Part shown: positions 53,243 through 63,117 of the stretch, piece after piece | Numbering within the stretch: the first letter of the stretch is position 1 | How the letters are laid out: the number at the start of each line of letters is the position of its first letter | Source: Pseudochrobactrum kiredjianiae | GTDB lineage: Bacteria > Pseudomonadota > Alphaproteobacteria > Rhizobiales > Rhizobiaceae | Assembly: GCF_030362795.1 (NCBI RefSeq) | Contig: NZ_JAUCBM010000001.1 | Span: forward strand, 248,001-312,000 | Reading direction: 5' to 3' | Length of the DNA stretch: 64,000 nt | Notes under the pieces: generated by a model | The model's database searches: none | Told to the model about the DNA's origin: nothing | Seen by the model: only the letters and a program-made list of their open reading frames with translations | Program-made: the position numbers and the translations under genes

Positions 53243-54882
53243 TGATTTACCACTCCCTTTTCAGCCGTCTCCAAACGGAAGGCTGCTGCCATCAATGCGC
53301 GGGTGTAATCGGTTTTCGGCGCCTCAAAAATCTCCTCCGCCGGACCATATTCCACCGCTTTGCCATTGCGCATCACCAGAACATGATTGGCAAGGGCTTT
53401 CACCACACGCAAGTCGTGACTGATGAAAAGATAGCTTAAATTGTGCTTTTTCTGTAAGTTTCGCAGCAATTCGACAACCTGTGCCTGCACACTCATATCG
53501 AGAGCAGAAGTCGGTTCATCCAGCATCACAAAACGCGGATTGAGCACCATGGCGCGCGCAATAGCGATACGCTGGCGCTGACCGCCGGAAAACTCGTGGG
53601 GATAGCGGAAGCGGCTTTCGGGATCGAGATTAACCTCATGCAGAGCTGCCACGACTTTATCATCGCGCTCATCGAGAGAAAGTTTAGGCTCATGCACCTG
53701 CAGGCCCTCGGCGATAATTTCCGCCACGGACATGCGCGGGCTAAGCGAACCGAACGGGTCCTGAAACACGATTTGCATTTCACGACGTAGCGGGCGCATA
53801 TTTTTGAATGAGAACTGATCAATATTCCTGTCACCAAAGCGGATCGCGCCTTTGGAGGAAATCATGCGTGACAGTGCCAACCCAAGTGTGGTTTTTCCTG
53901 AACCGGATTCCCCCACAACACCGAGTGTCTGTCCCGCACGCAGCTCTACATTGATGCCGTCAACCGCTTTTACATAATCGACGGTTTTACGCATAAAGCC
54001 TTTTTTGATCGGGAACCAGACTTTGATATCCTCACCGCTCATCACCAGTGGGGCATCTTCCTGCGCAGGCAGGGGGGCGCCTTTGGGCTCCGCACTCAGC
54101 AAATGCTTGGTATAATCATGGTGCGGATTGGTGAAAATATCTTCCGTTTTGCCGCTTTCCACGATTTTGCCGTGATGCATGACACAGACACGGTCGGCAA
54201 TCTTGCGCACCACACCCAGATCATGGGTGATGAACAGCATCGACATATCCTGCGCGCTTTTCAGCCCGGCCAGCAGCTGCAAAATCTGCGCCTGTACAGT
54301 CACATCAAGTGCGGTTGTCGGTTCATCAGCAATCAAAAGGCGTGGTTTGTTGGCCAGTGCCATAGCAATCATCACACGCTGACGCTGACCACCGGAGAGC
54401 TGATGCGGATAGGATTGCAGGCGTTTCTCCGGATCACGGATGCCGACTTCATTGAGCAGTTCAATCGTGCGCGCACGTGCCTGTTTCTCCCCCATACCCT
54501 GATGAAGACGCAGAATTTCACTGATCTGACGCTCAACGGAATGCAGCGGATTGAGCGAAGTCATCGGCTCCTGAAAGATCATGGCAATGTCATTGCCGCG
54601 CACGCTACGCAGTTTGTTTTCCGGTGTGGTCAGCATATCTTCGCCGTCGAACAGGATCTGACCGGACGGATGGCTGGCAGACGGGTAGGGCAACAGTTTC
54701 AGCACCGACAAAGCGGAGATGGATTTACCCGAACCGGATTCACCGACCAGCGCTACCGTTTCACCTTTGTGAATGTCGAAGGAAATATGATCGACCGCAA
54801 CCCTGTCTTGCCCATCCTGATGAAAGGCAATCGACAGATCGCGGACACTGAGCAGCACATCGGCTTTTTCATCTCGGGTCAT
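53239..54882 (-). CDS. yejF: peptide ABC transporter ATP-binding protein (fused, YejF-like)
   Basis: A 547-residue protein with two ABC ATPase domains. The first has Walker A ALVGESGSGKSISALSVL and signature LSGGQRQRVMIAMAL (about 40-180). The second has VVGESGSGKTTLGLALS and FSGGQRQRIAIARAM (about 310-470). Oligopeptide-binding C-terminal motifs follow each domain. It energises the YejB-YejE importer. The gene overlaps yejE and ghrA by 4 bases each. In E. coli YejABEF imports microcin C, and in Brucella it has been linked to antimicrobial-peptide resistance; the substrate here is inferred only. Confidence 0.94.
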   Translation of the reverse strand: MTRDEKADVLLSVRDLSIAFHQDGQDRVAVDHISFDIHKGETVALVGESGSGKSISALSVLKLLPYPSASHPSGQILFDGEDMLTTPENKLRSVRGNDIAMIFQEPMTSLNPLHSVERQISEILRLHQGMGEKQARARTIELLNEVGIRDPEKRLQSYPHQLSGGQRQRVMIAMALANKPRLLIADEPTTALDVTVQAQILQLLAGLKSAQDMSMLFITHDLGVVRKIADRVCVMHHGKIVESGKTEDIFTNPHHDYTKHLLSAEPKGAPLPAQEDAPLVMSGEDIKVWFPIKKGFMRKTVDYVKAVDGINVELRAGQTLGVVGESGSGKTTLGLALSRMISSKGAIRFGDRNIDQFSFKNMRPLRREMQIVFQDPFGSLSPRMSVAEIIAEGLQVHEPKLSLDERDDKVVAALHEVNLDPESRFRYPHEFSGGQRQRIAIARAMVLNPRFVMLDEPTSALDMSVQAQVVELLRNLQKKHNLSYLFISHDLRVVKALANHVLVMRNGKAVEYGPAEEIFEAPKTDYTRALMAAAFRLETAEKGVVNQ

Positions 54883-56015
54883 TTAAAAGCCTTTCGCGGA
54901 TCAAAGGCATCACGCACTGCTTCACCGACAAAGATCAGCAAAGACAACATCAGCGAGATAACGATAAAGCCGGTTATGCCAAGCCACGGTGCCTGAAGAT
55001 TATTCTTACCCTGTGCCAGCATCTCACCAAGCGATGCTGAACCCGGTGGCAGACCGAAGCCCAGAAAATCCAGCGAGGTCAACGTGGTGATCGAACCGTT
55101 GAGAATGAACGGCAGGAAGGTCAGGGTTGCAACCATCGCATTGGGCAGCAAGTGCCGCCACATGATGGTTCGGTTATTCACGCCCAGCGAGCGTGCTGCA
55201 TTCACATATTCAAAGTTACGGGCGCGCAGGAATTCGGCACGGACAACGCCGACAAAGGCAACCCATGAGAATAGCAGCATGATGAACAGCAGCACCCAGA
55301 AGCCGGGCGGCAAAATGGCAGCGATAATCAGCAACAGATAGAGCACCGGTATCGATGACCAGATTTCGATGAAGCGCTGGAAAATCAGATCGACCCAGCC
55401 ACCGAAATAACCTTGTACCGCACCGGCAGTCACGCCGATGACACCGGAAAAGGCGGTGAGGATAAGGCCGAACAGCACCGAAATACGGAAACCATAAAGC
55501 GCACGGGCAAAGACATCGCGCGCCTGATCATCCGTACCGAGCCAGTTCATATTGCCGATGGTGCAATTGGGATCATTCACACCTTCCGCATAGCGGGCGC
55601 AGCGCTGCTCTTTCGACATCAGCCAGAAAGGTTTGGACGGCGCAGCTTCCGGAATTTCGTTGTTGACGGTGCGGTAGGAATAGCGAACCGGCGGCCAGAT
55701 CGCCCAGCCGTTTTGATTGATTTCATCCTGAATGACCGGATCGCGGTAGTCGGTGACGGCATAGAAACCGCCAAATTTCTCTTCCGGATAATCAACCAGC
55801 ACCGGCATCAGAATTTCGCCCTTGTAGGAAACCAGAATTGGTTTGTCATTGGCGATAAATTCAGCAAACAGTGAGCCGATAAACAGGAACATAAACAGCC
55901 ATAAAGACCACCAGCCACGGCGATTGGCTTTGAAATTACGCCAGCGTCGCTGATTGAGCGGCGACAAAAACGGACGTTTCACCCGCACAGGAGAGGTTGC
56001 GGTGATATCGCTCAT
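54879..56015 (-). CDS. yejE: peptide ABC transporter permease (YejE-like)
   Basis: A 378-residue inner-membrane permease. The N-terminal cytoplasmic stretch (RPFLSPLNQRRWRNFKANRR) leads to a first membrane segment (WWSLWLFMFLFIGSLFAEFI). The long periplasmic domain includes NCTIGNMNWLGTDDQARDVF, then five membrane segments, with the EAA-like RARNFEYVNAARSLGVNNRT region. I chose the ATG at 56015, with GGAGG upstream; a GTG one codon earlier exists. Its ATG overlaps the yejB stop by one base. It pairs with YejB to form the channel. Confidence 0.93.
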   Translation of the reverse strand: MSDITATSPVRVKRPFLSPLNQRRWRNFKANRRGWWSLWLFMFLFIGSLFAEFIANDKPILVSYKGEILMPVLVDYPEEKFGGFYAVTDYRDPVIQDEINQNGWAIWPPVRYSYRTVNNEIPEAAPSKPFWLMSKEQRCARYAEGVNDPNCTIGNMNWLGTDDQARDVFARALYGFRISVLFGLILTAFSGVIGVTAGAVQGYFGGWVDLIFQRFIEIWSSIPVLYLLLIIAAILPPGFWVLLFIMLLFSWVAFVGVVRAEFLRARNFEYVNAARSLGVNNRTIMWRHLLPNAMVATLTFLPFILNGSITTLTSLDFLGFGLPPGSASLGEMLAQGKNNLQAPWLGITGFIVISLMLSLLIFVGEAVRDAFDPRKAFK

Positions 56016-57109
56016 CACACATCCCTCCGGTCAAAATCAATACGCGGATCAATCCATGTGTAAGTGAGGTCGGAGAGCAGGCTGACCAGCAAACCGATCA
56101 GCGAGAAGATAAACAAGTTGGCAAAGACCACCGGATAATCGCGGTTAAGCACCGACTGATAGCCAAGCAGACCAAGACCGTCGAGCGAGAAAATAGTTTC
56201 GATCAGCAGTGAGCCGGTGAAGAAGGCGGTAATGAAAGCACCGGGGAAACCGGCAATCACAATCAGCATCGCATTTCGGAACACATGACCGTACAACACC
56301 TGCCGCTCTGTCAGACCTTTGGCGCGCGCGGTGGTGACATATTGTTTGCGAATTTCTTCAAGAAACGAGTTTTTGGTGAGCAGGGTGGTGGTCGCAAAAG
56401 CAGACAGCACCAGTGCCAGTACCGGCAGCGCCATATGCCAGATATAATCGGTGATCTTGCCCCACAGGCTCATCTGATCAAAGTCCGGCGAAGTCAGTCC
56501 ACGCAGCGGGAACCAGTCAAAGAATGAGCCGCCGGCAAACAGCACAATCAGCATGATAGCGAAGAGGAAGCTTGGAATCGCATAACCGACAATGATCACC
56601 GCGCTGGTCCAAACGTCAAAGCGCGAGCCGTCACGGACAGCTTTGGTAATACCGAGCGGAATGGAGATCATATAGGAAATCAGCGTGAGCCAAAGGCCGA
56701 GCGAAATCGATACCGGCAGTTTTTCTTTAATCAGATCAAGAACTTCAATATCGCGGAAATAGGAATGGCCGAAATCAAAACGGGCATAGTTCCACAGCAT
56801 CAGGCCGAAGCGCTCCAGCGGTGGTTTATCAAAGCCGAACTGCTTTTCAAGACTGGCGATAAATTCAGGATCAAGCCCCTGCGCACCGCGATATTTCGAG
56901 GAGCCGCCGCTATCCAATGATATGCTGCCTGCATCAGCACCTCCGCCTGAGAGCCTGTCCATGGCATCGCCGCCCTGTCCCTGCAATTGCGCAATAACAC
57001 GCTCGACAGGGCCACCGGGGGCAAACTGGATGACGGCAAAGGAAATGGCCATGATTCCCAGAATGGTCGGAATCATGAGCAGCAGGCGTCGGAGAATATA
57101 AGCGCCCAT
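56015..57109 (-). CDS. yejB: peptide ABC transporter permease (YejB-like)
   Basis: A 364-residue permease. It has a first membrane segment ([20 protein letters not shown]) and a periplasmic insert rich in Gly and Ser ([20 protein letters not shown]). Five more membrane segments follow, with the EAA loop [20 protein letters not shown] and the conserved [12 protein letters not shown]-like end. The insert is a feature of YejB relative to DppB. The stop overlaps the yejE ATG by one base (TGATG). yejB is preceded by the second binding-protein gene, 60 bases upstream. Confidence 0.93.
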   Translation of the reverse strand: MGAYILRRLLLMIPTILGIMAISFAVIQFAPGGPVERVIAQLQGQGGDAMDRLSGGGADAGSISLDSGGSSKYRGAQGLDPEFIASLEKQFGFDKPPLERFGLMLWNYARFDFGHSYFRDIEVLDLIKEKLPVSISLGLWLTLISYMISIPLGITKAVRDGSRFDVWTSAVIIVGYAIPSFLFAIMLIVLFAGGSFFDWFPLRGLTSPDFDQMSLWGKITDYIWHMALPVLALVLSAFATTTLLTKNSFLEEIRKQYVTTARAKGLTERQVLYGHVFRNAMLIVIAGFPGAFITAFFTGSLLIETIFSLDGLGLLGYQSVLNRDYPVVFANLFIFSLIGLLVSLLSDLTYTWIDPRIDFDRRDV

Positions 57110-57169
57110 CAGTTGTATAATCCTGTTTGTTTTTTATTGTCTTTTGACAGTTTAATGCAAAGTGCTGAA

Positions 57170-59071
57170 TTATGTTTTACCAAGCTGTGCGGCTTTCTCG
57201 TGATCATACCACCAGTAAAACTCCGGATAGCCGCCATAGGGCATTGAATCCATCATTCCGAACTTGTCCCAATAGGCAATCAGTTTGCCGCCTGCTGACC
57301 AGCAGGGTATCCAGTCTCTGCGATAGCGCAGCAGCCGGTCGAGCACACGGATGGTTGCCGTTAACTCATCGCGATTGTCTGCTCGTGCCACATCATCCAG
57401 CAAGGCGTCAATTAAAGGACTGCTGGTACCGGTATAATTTTGAGAACCGGGTAGGCTGACACTTTCTGACCCGTACATCACGGCCAAAGTTGTTCTGTCA
57501 GGTGTCGGTGAGGAACTGGCGGCAAAACCAATCATGTCATAGTCAAAATCGAGCTGGCGTTTTTGATAGGTCGCGGCTTCAGCCATGCGCACTTCCGCAT
57601 TAATCCCGATCGCCTGAAGATTCTTAATCATCGGATTATAGACGCGGTTAAAGCCGTCAGAATTGTTGAGAATTTCCAGCGTGAAAACCTGTCCGTTTTT
57701 ATCAACCAGCCACCGGTCTTTGCGCTGATAACCAGCTTCTTTCATCAGGTCGGCGGCGCGGCGCAACTGCTCACGATTGCGACCGCTACCGTCTGTTACC
57801 GGCATAGTGACGGGGGTATCCAGCAGCGCTGTGCGTGTTGCCTCATCCATTAAACCCGCATGGCGGGAGATAATCGCCTGCTCTTCAGGGGAGGGCTTAC
57901 CTTCGGTTTCAAAGGCAGAGTTGCTGAAATTGGATTGCTGGCGTTGATACAGATCGCTGAACAGGTTGCGGTTGCTCCACTCAAAATCAAAGCAGAGCAC
58001 AATAGCCTCACGCACACGCTGATCGCTAAAACGCTCGCGGCGCTGGTTGAGCGCCCAGCTTTGCATGGAGGGAATTTTCCACGCAGGAAAGCGCGTCTTG
58101 ATAACTTTACCGGATTGCACTGCACTGAAGTCGTAATCATTGGTCCATGATTTTGAAACACTTTCAGCACGCCAGTCGAGAATGCCCTTTTTAAAGGCCT
58201 CAAAAGCCGGTTGTCTGTCGCGGAAAAACTCAATACGGATACGGTCGAAATTATTGGAGCCGATATTCACATTGAGGTCTTTAGCCCAATAATCTTCATT
58301 GCGCTGATATTCGATATATTGCCCTGCCGAGAGCGCACCGACTTTATAGGCGCCGGAACCGAGCGGGATATTCAGGCTGCTTCCGTCAAACTTATGCTCT
58401 GTGTAATAGGCTTTGGAGAGTACCGGCAGTAGAACCATGCTGGTGATCAGACGGCGGTTTTGACCGGCATCCTCACCTTTGAGCGTCAGGCTCAGATGAT
58501 AATCATCTTGCGCAACTGCACTCTCCATTTTGGCGAGCAGCAAGCGCAAAGCAGGGTGCCCTTTTTCTTTCAGCAGATCATAGCTGTAAGCCGCATCATG
58601 GGCGGTCACTGGCGTATTGTCGTGAAAACGTGCCTGTTCACGCAGTTTAAAGCGATAGCTTTTGCCGTCTTCGCTGACGGTAACATTTTCAGCCAGCAAG
58701 CCATATACCGCATCCGGTTCATCCAAAGCGCGGGTCATCAGACTATCAAAGCACGATTCCATCCGTGGCGGAGCATCGCCCAACGCTGAAAATGTGTTGA
58801 GCGTATTGAAGGTATTGGGTGCCTGATTAAGTGTCCATTCATTGACGGAGAGCCGGAATATTCCGCCTTTTGGCGCTTGAGGATTAATATAATCAAAATG
58901 GCTGAAACCGGCCGGATATTTCAGATCATCAAAGACGGAAAGACCGTGCGTTGGTTTGTCAGGCGTGCCTTGCGCTTTAACGTGCAACGGCAGAGCCGCG
59001 CTCAATACTGCTGCTCCGCTGAATGTCATAAGCTGACGCCGGTTTATGAGGTTTTTGTTACCCTCTGCCAT
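57170..59071 (-). CDS. yejA2: ABC transporter peptide-binding protein, YejA type (Tat-signal)
   Basis: A 633-residue SBP_bac_5 family protein. The leader contains INRRQLMTFSGAAVLSAALP, a twin-arginine-like signal ending near HVKAQG, so export by the Tat route is likely. The mature part has family segments YPAGFSHFDYINPQAPKGG, GSGAYKVGALSAGQYIEYQR and KSWTNDYDFSAVQSGKV. The ATG at 59071 has AGGAGGAGC just upstream; one codon earlier is also an ATG. It is related to the next gene upstream (59164) but clearly different in sequence, so the importer has two binding proteins. Confidence 0.92.
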   Translation of the reverse strand: MAEGNKNLINRRQLMTFSGAAVLSAALPLHVKAQGTPDKPTHGLSVFDDLKYPAGFSHFDYINPQAPKGGIFRLSVNEWTLNQAPNTFNTLNTFSALGDAPPRMESCFDSLMTRALDEPDAVYGLLAENVTVSEDGKSYRFKLREQARFHDNTPVTAHDAAYSYDLLKEKGHPALRLLLAKMESAVAQDDYHLSLTLKGEDAGQNRRLITSMVLLPVLSKAYYTEHKFDGSSLNIPLGSGAYKVGALSAGQYIEYQRNEDYWAKDLNVNIGSNNFDRIRIEFFRDRQPAFEAFKKGILDWRAESVSKSWTNDYDFSAVQSGKVIKTRFPAWKIPSMQSWALNQRRERFSDQRVREAIVLCFDFEWSNRNLFSDLYQRQQSNFSNSAFETEGKPSPEEQAIISRHAGLMDEATRTALLDTPVTMPVTDGSGRNREQLRRAADLMKEAGYQRKDRWLVDKNGQVFTLEILNNSDGFNRVYNPMIKNLQAIGINAEVRMAEAATYQKRQLDFDYDMIGFAASSSPTPDRTTLAVMYGSESVSLPGSQNYTGTSSPLIDALLDDVARADNRDELTATIRVLDRLLRYRRDWIPCWSAGGKLIAYWDKFGMMDSMPYGGYPEFYWWYDHEKAAQLGKT

Positions 59072-59163
59072 CATGCTCCTCCTGCCTCGTGGTTAATATC
59101 CGATAGGGAATCAAACTCAAAAAATGCGAGTCAAAATACAAGACCAAACCAGCGTGAGCCATT

Positions 59164-61026
59164 TTATGGTTTTGGTTTTACCCACCAGGAGAAGGGATCA
59201 ATCCCTGCATAATCAGGCTGTTTGTCCGGCAGACCAAACTTGTTCCAATAGGCAATATTGATAGTGTCGGAATACCATTGCGGAACGGTATAATAATTCC
59301 AGAGCAGCACGCGGTCGAGTGCACGGGTTGTTGCCACCAACTCGTCGTAATCTTTGGCATAGACCACACGGTCGATCAGCTTGTCGACTGCCGGATTTTT
59401 AATACCGGCATAGTTTTTACTGCCTTTCAGATCAGCAGACTGGCTGCTCCACATTTCCCGCTGTTCATTGCCCGGAGATTGGCTTTGCGCCACAACCGAG
59501 GTGATGACATCATAGTCGAAGTCATTGACCCGCGCCTGATATTGCGCGTCATCAACAACGCGCAAAGATGCATTGATACCAACGCGGCGCAGATTGTTGA
59601 TGAACGGACTGACGACGCGTTCGTCATTCGGATTATTGGTCAGGAATTCGAGAGTAAAAACCTCACCCTTGTTATTGGTAAGTTTGCCATCTTTCACGAC
59701 CCATCCGGCTTGTGCAAGCAGATCAAGGGCATGGCGTATATTGGTACGTGTAGCCTGTGGCGTATCAAAGACCGGCAGCTTATAAGGCTTGGTGAAAACA
59801 GCTTCCGGAATTTCTCCGCGCACTGTTTCAAGGATTTTCAACTCCGCTTCTGAAGGCAAACCGGACGATGCCAGATCAATACCGGCAAAATAGCTTTCAA
59901 TGCGCTTATACTGATTGAAGAACAGCATGCGGTTCATGCTTTCAAAATCAAACACCCAGTTCAGCGCTTCACGTACACGCACGTCCTGCAATTTGGCTTT
60001 GCGGGTATTCAGGAATGCACCTTGCATACGGCCTGCTGCATGCATCGGAAAACTGGCTTTGATTACATCACCACGCTCAAAGGCCGGAAAATTATATTGT
60101 TCCTGCCAGCGCTGCGCGATGTTCTCCTGACGATAGTCATAGACGCCACCTTTTTTAAAGGCTTCCCATGTTGCGTCATTATTGAGGAAATATTCGTATT
60201 TGACCTGATCGAAATTATTGCGGCCGACTTGTGTTGGCTGGTCTTTACCCCAGTAGTCATCCACGCGTTGCCAGATGATGGATTTTCCCGCATTGACAGA
60301 CGCGATTTTATAGGCGCTGGAGCCAAGCGGAGTTTCAAGTGTCGGACGGCTGATATCACGCTGTTTACCGTTTTTATCTTTGCCTTCCCACCAATGTTTC
60401 GGCAGCACGACAAGATCGCCCATAATGTTTGGCAACTCGCGATTACCAGCCTTGTCGAAAGTAAAGGTAACTTCGTTGTTGCCGGTTTTTTCGGCTTTGA
60501 CGACATCTGAATAGTAGCGATTATAGAGCGGCGATTGTTTTTTCAGAGTCTCAAACGACCAGATCACGTCTTCAACACTGATCGGGGTTTTGTCATGCCA
60601 AGCAGCTTTGGGATTGAGGCGAAATTTAACCCAGGAAAAATCATCCGGAAATTGCATCGCTTCGGCAATCATTCCGTAGGTGGTCGAGCTCTGATCCATC
60701 GACTGATCCATCAGCGTATCATAGAGCATGCCGCCGCCGAAATTTGCGAGACCTGCGGCAGCAACACCCTGAACCACATAAGGGTTCAGACTATCAAAAG
60801 TGCCGACAGTAACCTGATTGAGCATGCCGCCCTTAGGAGCGTCCGGATTGACATAGTCGTAATGCTTAAAGCCTGCGGGATATTTTGGCACGCCGGTCAG
60901 GCTGTTGGCGTGCCGCCATTGCAGGCCGTTTTCCGGTACTTTGTCTTGGGCTTTATCCTGAGCGGAAGCCAAACTGGTATACAAGCTCAAACCTGCGACA
61001 AGCATAACCCGCAAAGCTGTTTTCAT
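59164..61026 (-). CDS. yejA: ABC transporter peptide-binding protein, YejA type (Sec-signal)
   Basis: A 620-residue SBP_bac_5 family protein. The ATG at 61026 (MKTALRVMLVAGLSLYTS) has GGGTGGCGG upstream and gives a normal Sec signal peptide ending ASAQ; a GTG 8 codons earlier would add an unlikely stretch. The mature part has YPAGFKHYDYVNPDAPKGG, SSAYKIASVNAGKSIIWQRV and an ending YAGIDPFSWWVKPKP. It is the first gene of the yej run, so it probably carries the promoter in the 125-base gap after the PhnA-like gene. It likely binds peptide substrates in the periplasm and hands them to YejB/YejE. Confidence 0.93.
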   Translation of the reverse strand: MKTALRVMLVAGLSLYTSLASAQDKAQDKVPENGLQWRHANSLTGVPKYPAGFKHYDYVNPDAPKGGMLNQVTVGTFDSLNPYVVQGVAAAGLANFGGGMLYDTLMDQSMDQSSTTYGMIAEAMQFPDDFSWVKFRLNPKAAWHDKTPISVEDVIWSFETLKKQSPLYNRYYSDVVKAEKTGNNEVTFTFDKAGNRELPNIMGDLVVLPKHWWEGKDKNGKQRDISRPTLETPLGSSAYKIASVNAGKSIIWQRVDDYWGKDQPTQVGRNNFDQVKYEYFLNNDATWEAFKKGGVYDYRQENIAQRWQEQYNFPAFERGDVIKASFPMHAAGRMQGAFLNTRKAKLQDVRVREALNWVFDFESMNRMLFFNQYKRIESYFAGIDLASSGLPSEAELKILETVRGEIPEAVFTKPYKLPVFDTPQATRTNIRHALDLLAQAGWVVKDGKLTNNKGEVFTLEFLTNNPNDERVVSPFINNLRRVGINASLRVVDDAQYQARVNDFDYDVITSVVAQSQSPGNEQREMWSSQSADLKGSKNYAGIKNPAVDKLIDRVVYAKDYDELVATTRALDRVLLWNYYTVPQWYSDTINIAYWNKFGLPDKQPDYAGIDPFSWWVKPKP

Positions 61027-61151
61027 TCCGCCACCCGATAATTTGCTCACAAGAAGATGTGACCACCTTAATGATCCCCGCGTGAATTAAAAGGGAGCGC
61101 GGGTGCATGCAGGGCAAAAATCGGGTTTGCGGAATTAAATCTTTGTAATAA

Positions 61152-61376
61152 TCAGGCCTTTTTGACGAATTCGGTTTTCAGAACCAAACCTTTGACCTGT
61201 TTGGTGTTGCACTCAACTTCGCCATCACGGCCGTTCAGACGGACATTTTTGACCAGTGTACCGCGCTTGATGGTTTCAGATGTACCTTTGACCTTGAGGT
61301 CCTTGATAAGGGTGACGGAATCGCCGTCCTGTAACTGGGCGCCGTTGCTGTCGCGTACAATTGGTTCATCAGACAT
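61152..61376 (-). CDS. PhnA-domain protein (no zinc ribbon)
   Basis: A 74-residue protein matching the C-terminal PhnA/YjdM domain: SNGAQLQDGDSVTLIKDLKV, IKRGTLVKNVRLNGRDGEVE and GLVLKTEFVKKA. The usual N-terminal zinc ribbon of YjdM is absent, and only one Cys (VECNTKQ) is present. PhnA was named from a phosphonate-utilisation locus but its function is not known, so phosphonate use should not be inferred. It lies between cycM and the yej operon, after the cycM terminator. Confidence 0.85.
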   Translation of the reverse strand: MSDEPIVRDSNGAQLQDGDSVTLIKDLKVKGTSETIKRGTLVKNVRLNGRDGEVECNTKQVKGLVLKTEFVKKA

Positions 61377-61392
61377 AGAGTTTCATCTTTCT

Positions 61393-61427
61393 TAAAAATA
61401 AAAGCCGGGCTTTGAAGCCCGGCTTGA
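61393..61427 (-). terminator. rho-independent terminator of the cytochrome c gene
   Basis: AAGCCGGGC / GCCCGGCTT stem with a TTTGAA loop (61402-61425), followed on the minus strand by TTTATTTTTAAG. It lies between the cytochrome stop and the PhnA-like start. Confidence 0.85.
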
Positions 61428-61450
61428 TAATCGGAGACTGATCTTCAGGA

Positions 61451-62140
61451 TCAGTTTGCAGGCTGTGTTGCCGGTGCTTCCGGTGCGGCAGGTGCTGGAG
61501 TTTCTGGTGCCACAGGCGCTTCAGCAGGTTTTTCGTCCGCTGGCTTTGCTTCTTCAGCCGGTTTTGTCGCTTCAGCAGGTGCTGCGGCTTCCGGTGAAGG
61601 CAGTGGCGCCGGATTGTCAGACAGTGAGCGCAGATAAGCAATCAGATCAGCGCGTTCATTGTCTTTTTTGTCGCCGGCAAAGCCCATGGCGGTGCCTTTG
61701 ATATAGCCTTTAGGAGATGTCAGGAATTTATTGAGATGCTCATAATCCCAGACTTCCTTGCCGCCCTGTGAAAACTCTTTCATCGCAGCGGAATAGCTGA
61801 AGCCTTCAACCGTTGCCATCGGGCGATTAACAACATCCCAGAGATGCGGGCCGACTTTATTAGCGCCGCCTTTTTCCCCTGTATGACAGGCGGCACAGCG
61901 TTTAAAAACATTCTGGCCGCGTGCAGGGTCTGCTGATGCAAGCAGTGTTGCAATCGGAACCGCAGCCGGTGCTTCTTTACCGGCAGCCGGTGCGCCACCC
62001 TCAGAGGCCGCAATGACATAGCCTTCAGCTTCAGGATGCGGTGTAGAAAAAATCGCATCTGAAGAAATACCAATGGTCATGGCAATAAAAACGGTGGCCA
62101 GAAAGGCCATAATATATTTGTTTGACTGAGATGAATTCAT
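61451..62140 (-). CDS. cycM: membrane-anchored cytochrome c (CycM/c552 type)
   Basis: A 229-residue class I c-type cytochrome. An uncleaved N-terminal anchor ([20 protein letters not shown]) precedes a Gly/Ala/Pro linker and the haem domain, with the CAACH motif in [17 protein letters not shown] (about residues 76-92). Axial Met is in [21 protein letters not shown] long Pro/Ala/Glu/Lys-rich tail of about 55 residues follows, unusual for the family in length but common in rhizobia. CycM carries electrons between the bc1 complex and an aa3-type oxidase. It is divergent from kdsB across a 182-base gap. Confidence 0.92.
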   Translation of the reverse strand: MNSSQSNKYIMAFLATVFIAMTIGISSDAIFSTPHPEAEGYVIAASEGGAPAAGKEAPAAVPIATLLASADPARGQNVFKRCAACHTGEKGGANKVGPHLWDVVNRPMATVEGFSYSAAMKEFSQGGKEVWDYEHLNKFLTSPKGYIKGTAMGFAGDKKDNERADLIAYLRSLSDNPAPLPSPEAAAPAEATKPAEEAKPADEKPAEAPVAPETPAPAAPEAPATQPAN

Positions 62141-62322
62141 GTGGCCGCTAGCGCTCCTATTCCCCCAACGCCTTTAGCTTGGCGGTGATATTTAGTCTGT
62201 CTTAGGGGAGGGTCGCCCTCCATTACTGACCTTTGCCGGAAACTAGGTCTTTTGCTTGACGCTGGCAACACCTATAAGAACAGCTGCACCCGTGACTTTT
62301 TGACACTTTCGGATGAATAGCC

Positions 62323-63066
62323 ATGTCTAAGCCGTTTAAATCGCTGATCCTGATTCCTGCCCGTATGGCCTCAACGCGTCTGCCCGGTAAGCCGCTGGCG
62401 GATATCGCCGGAAAGCCGATGATCGTTCATGTCGCAGAGCGCGCTGTTGCCTCTGGTCTGGGGCGCGTGGTGGTTGCAACCGACAGCACCGAGATTAAAG
62501 AGGCTATGGAAGCCCATGGCCTTGAAGCCGTGATGACCCGAGGGGATCATGAATCTGGTTCCGACAGAATTTATGAGGCTTTACAACTTATTGATCCCAA
62601 TAAAGAATTTGATGCGGTGATTAATGTTCAGGGGGACCTGCCGACCATCGATCCGGCGCTGATTAAGACGGCTTTGTTGCCGCTCATCGAAGGGCCGGCG
62701 GATATCGCAACCCTCGGTGTGGAGATCACTGATGAGAAGGAAAAGACCAATCCCAATGTGGTGAAGATTGTCGGTTCACCATTGGCCGGTGCCAATAAAC
62801 TACGCGCGCTCTATTTCACCCGCGCCACCGCCCCTTATGGTGATGGCCCGCTCTATCATCATATCGGTCTTTACGCCTATCGCCGTGAAGCACTGGAGAA
62901 ATTCGTCGCACTTGGTCAGTCTGTGCTGGAAATCCGCGAAAAACTGGAACAGCTACGGGCGCTAGAAGCGGGTATGCGAATCGATGTGGAAGTGGTTCAA
63001 TCCTTCCCGCTCGGGGTGGATACACCTGAGGATCTGGAGAAAGCACGGCAGGTTTTGTCGCGCTGA
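62323..63066 (+). CDS. kdsB: 3-deoxy-manno-octulosonate cytidylyltransferase
   Basis: A 247-residue nucleotidyltransferase that activates Kdo with CTP for lipopolysaccharide core synthesis. Characteristic parts are [20 protein letters not shown] near the N-terminus, [12 protein letters not shown] and [15 protein letters not shown] with the metal-binding Asp. The C-terminal [20 protein letters not shown] matches the family. The length agrees with E. coli KdsB. It leads a short rightward pair with pheA 51 bases downstream. Confidence 0.97.
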   Translation: MSKPFKSLILIPARMASTRLPGKPLADIAGKPMIVHVAERAVASGLGRVVVATDSTEIKEAMEAHGLEAVMTRGDHESGSDRIYEALQLIDPNKEFDAVINVQGDLPTIDPALIKTALLPLIEGPADIATLGVEITDEKEKTNPNVVKIVGSPLAGANKLRALYFTRATAPYGDGPLYHHIGLYAYRREALEKFVALGQSVLEIREKLEQLRALEAGMRIDVEVVQSFPLGVDTPEDLEKARQVLSR

Positions 63067-63117
63067 TCTGTAAAACAACGGAAAAGCATTTCTAAACTTA
63101 AGTCAAAGGCACCAAAA

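Noticed and set aside
61152-61376. Phosphonate utilisation gene
   Set aside because: The PhnA name is not evidence of phosphonate use, and no phn cluster is near.
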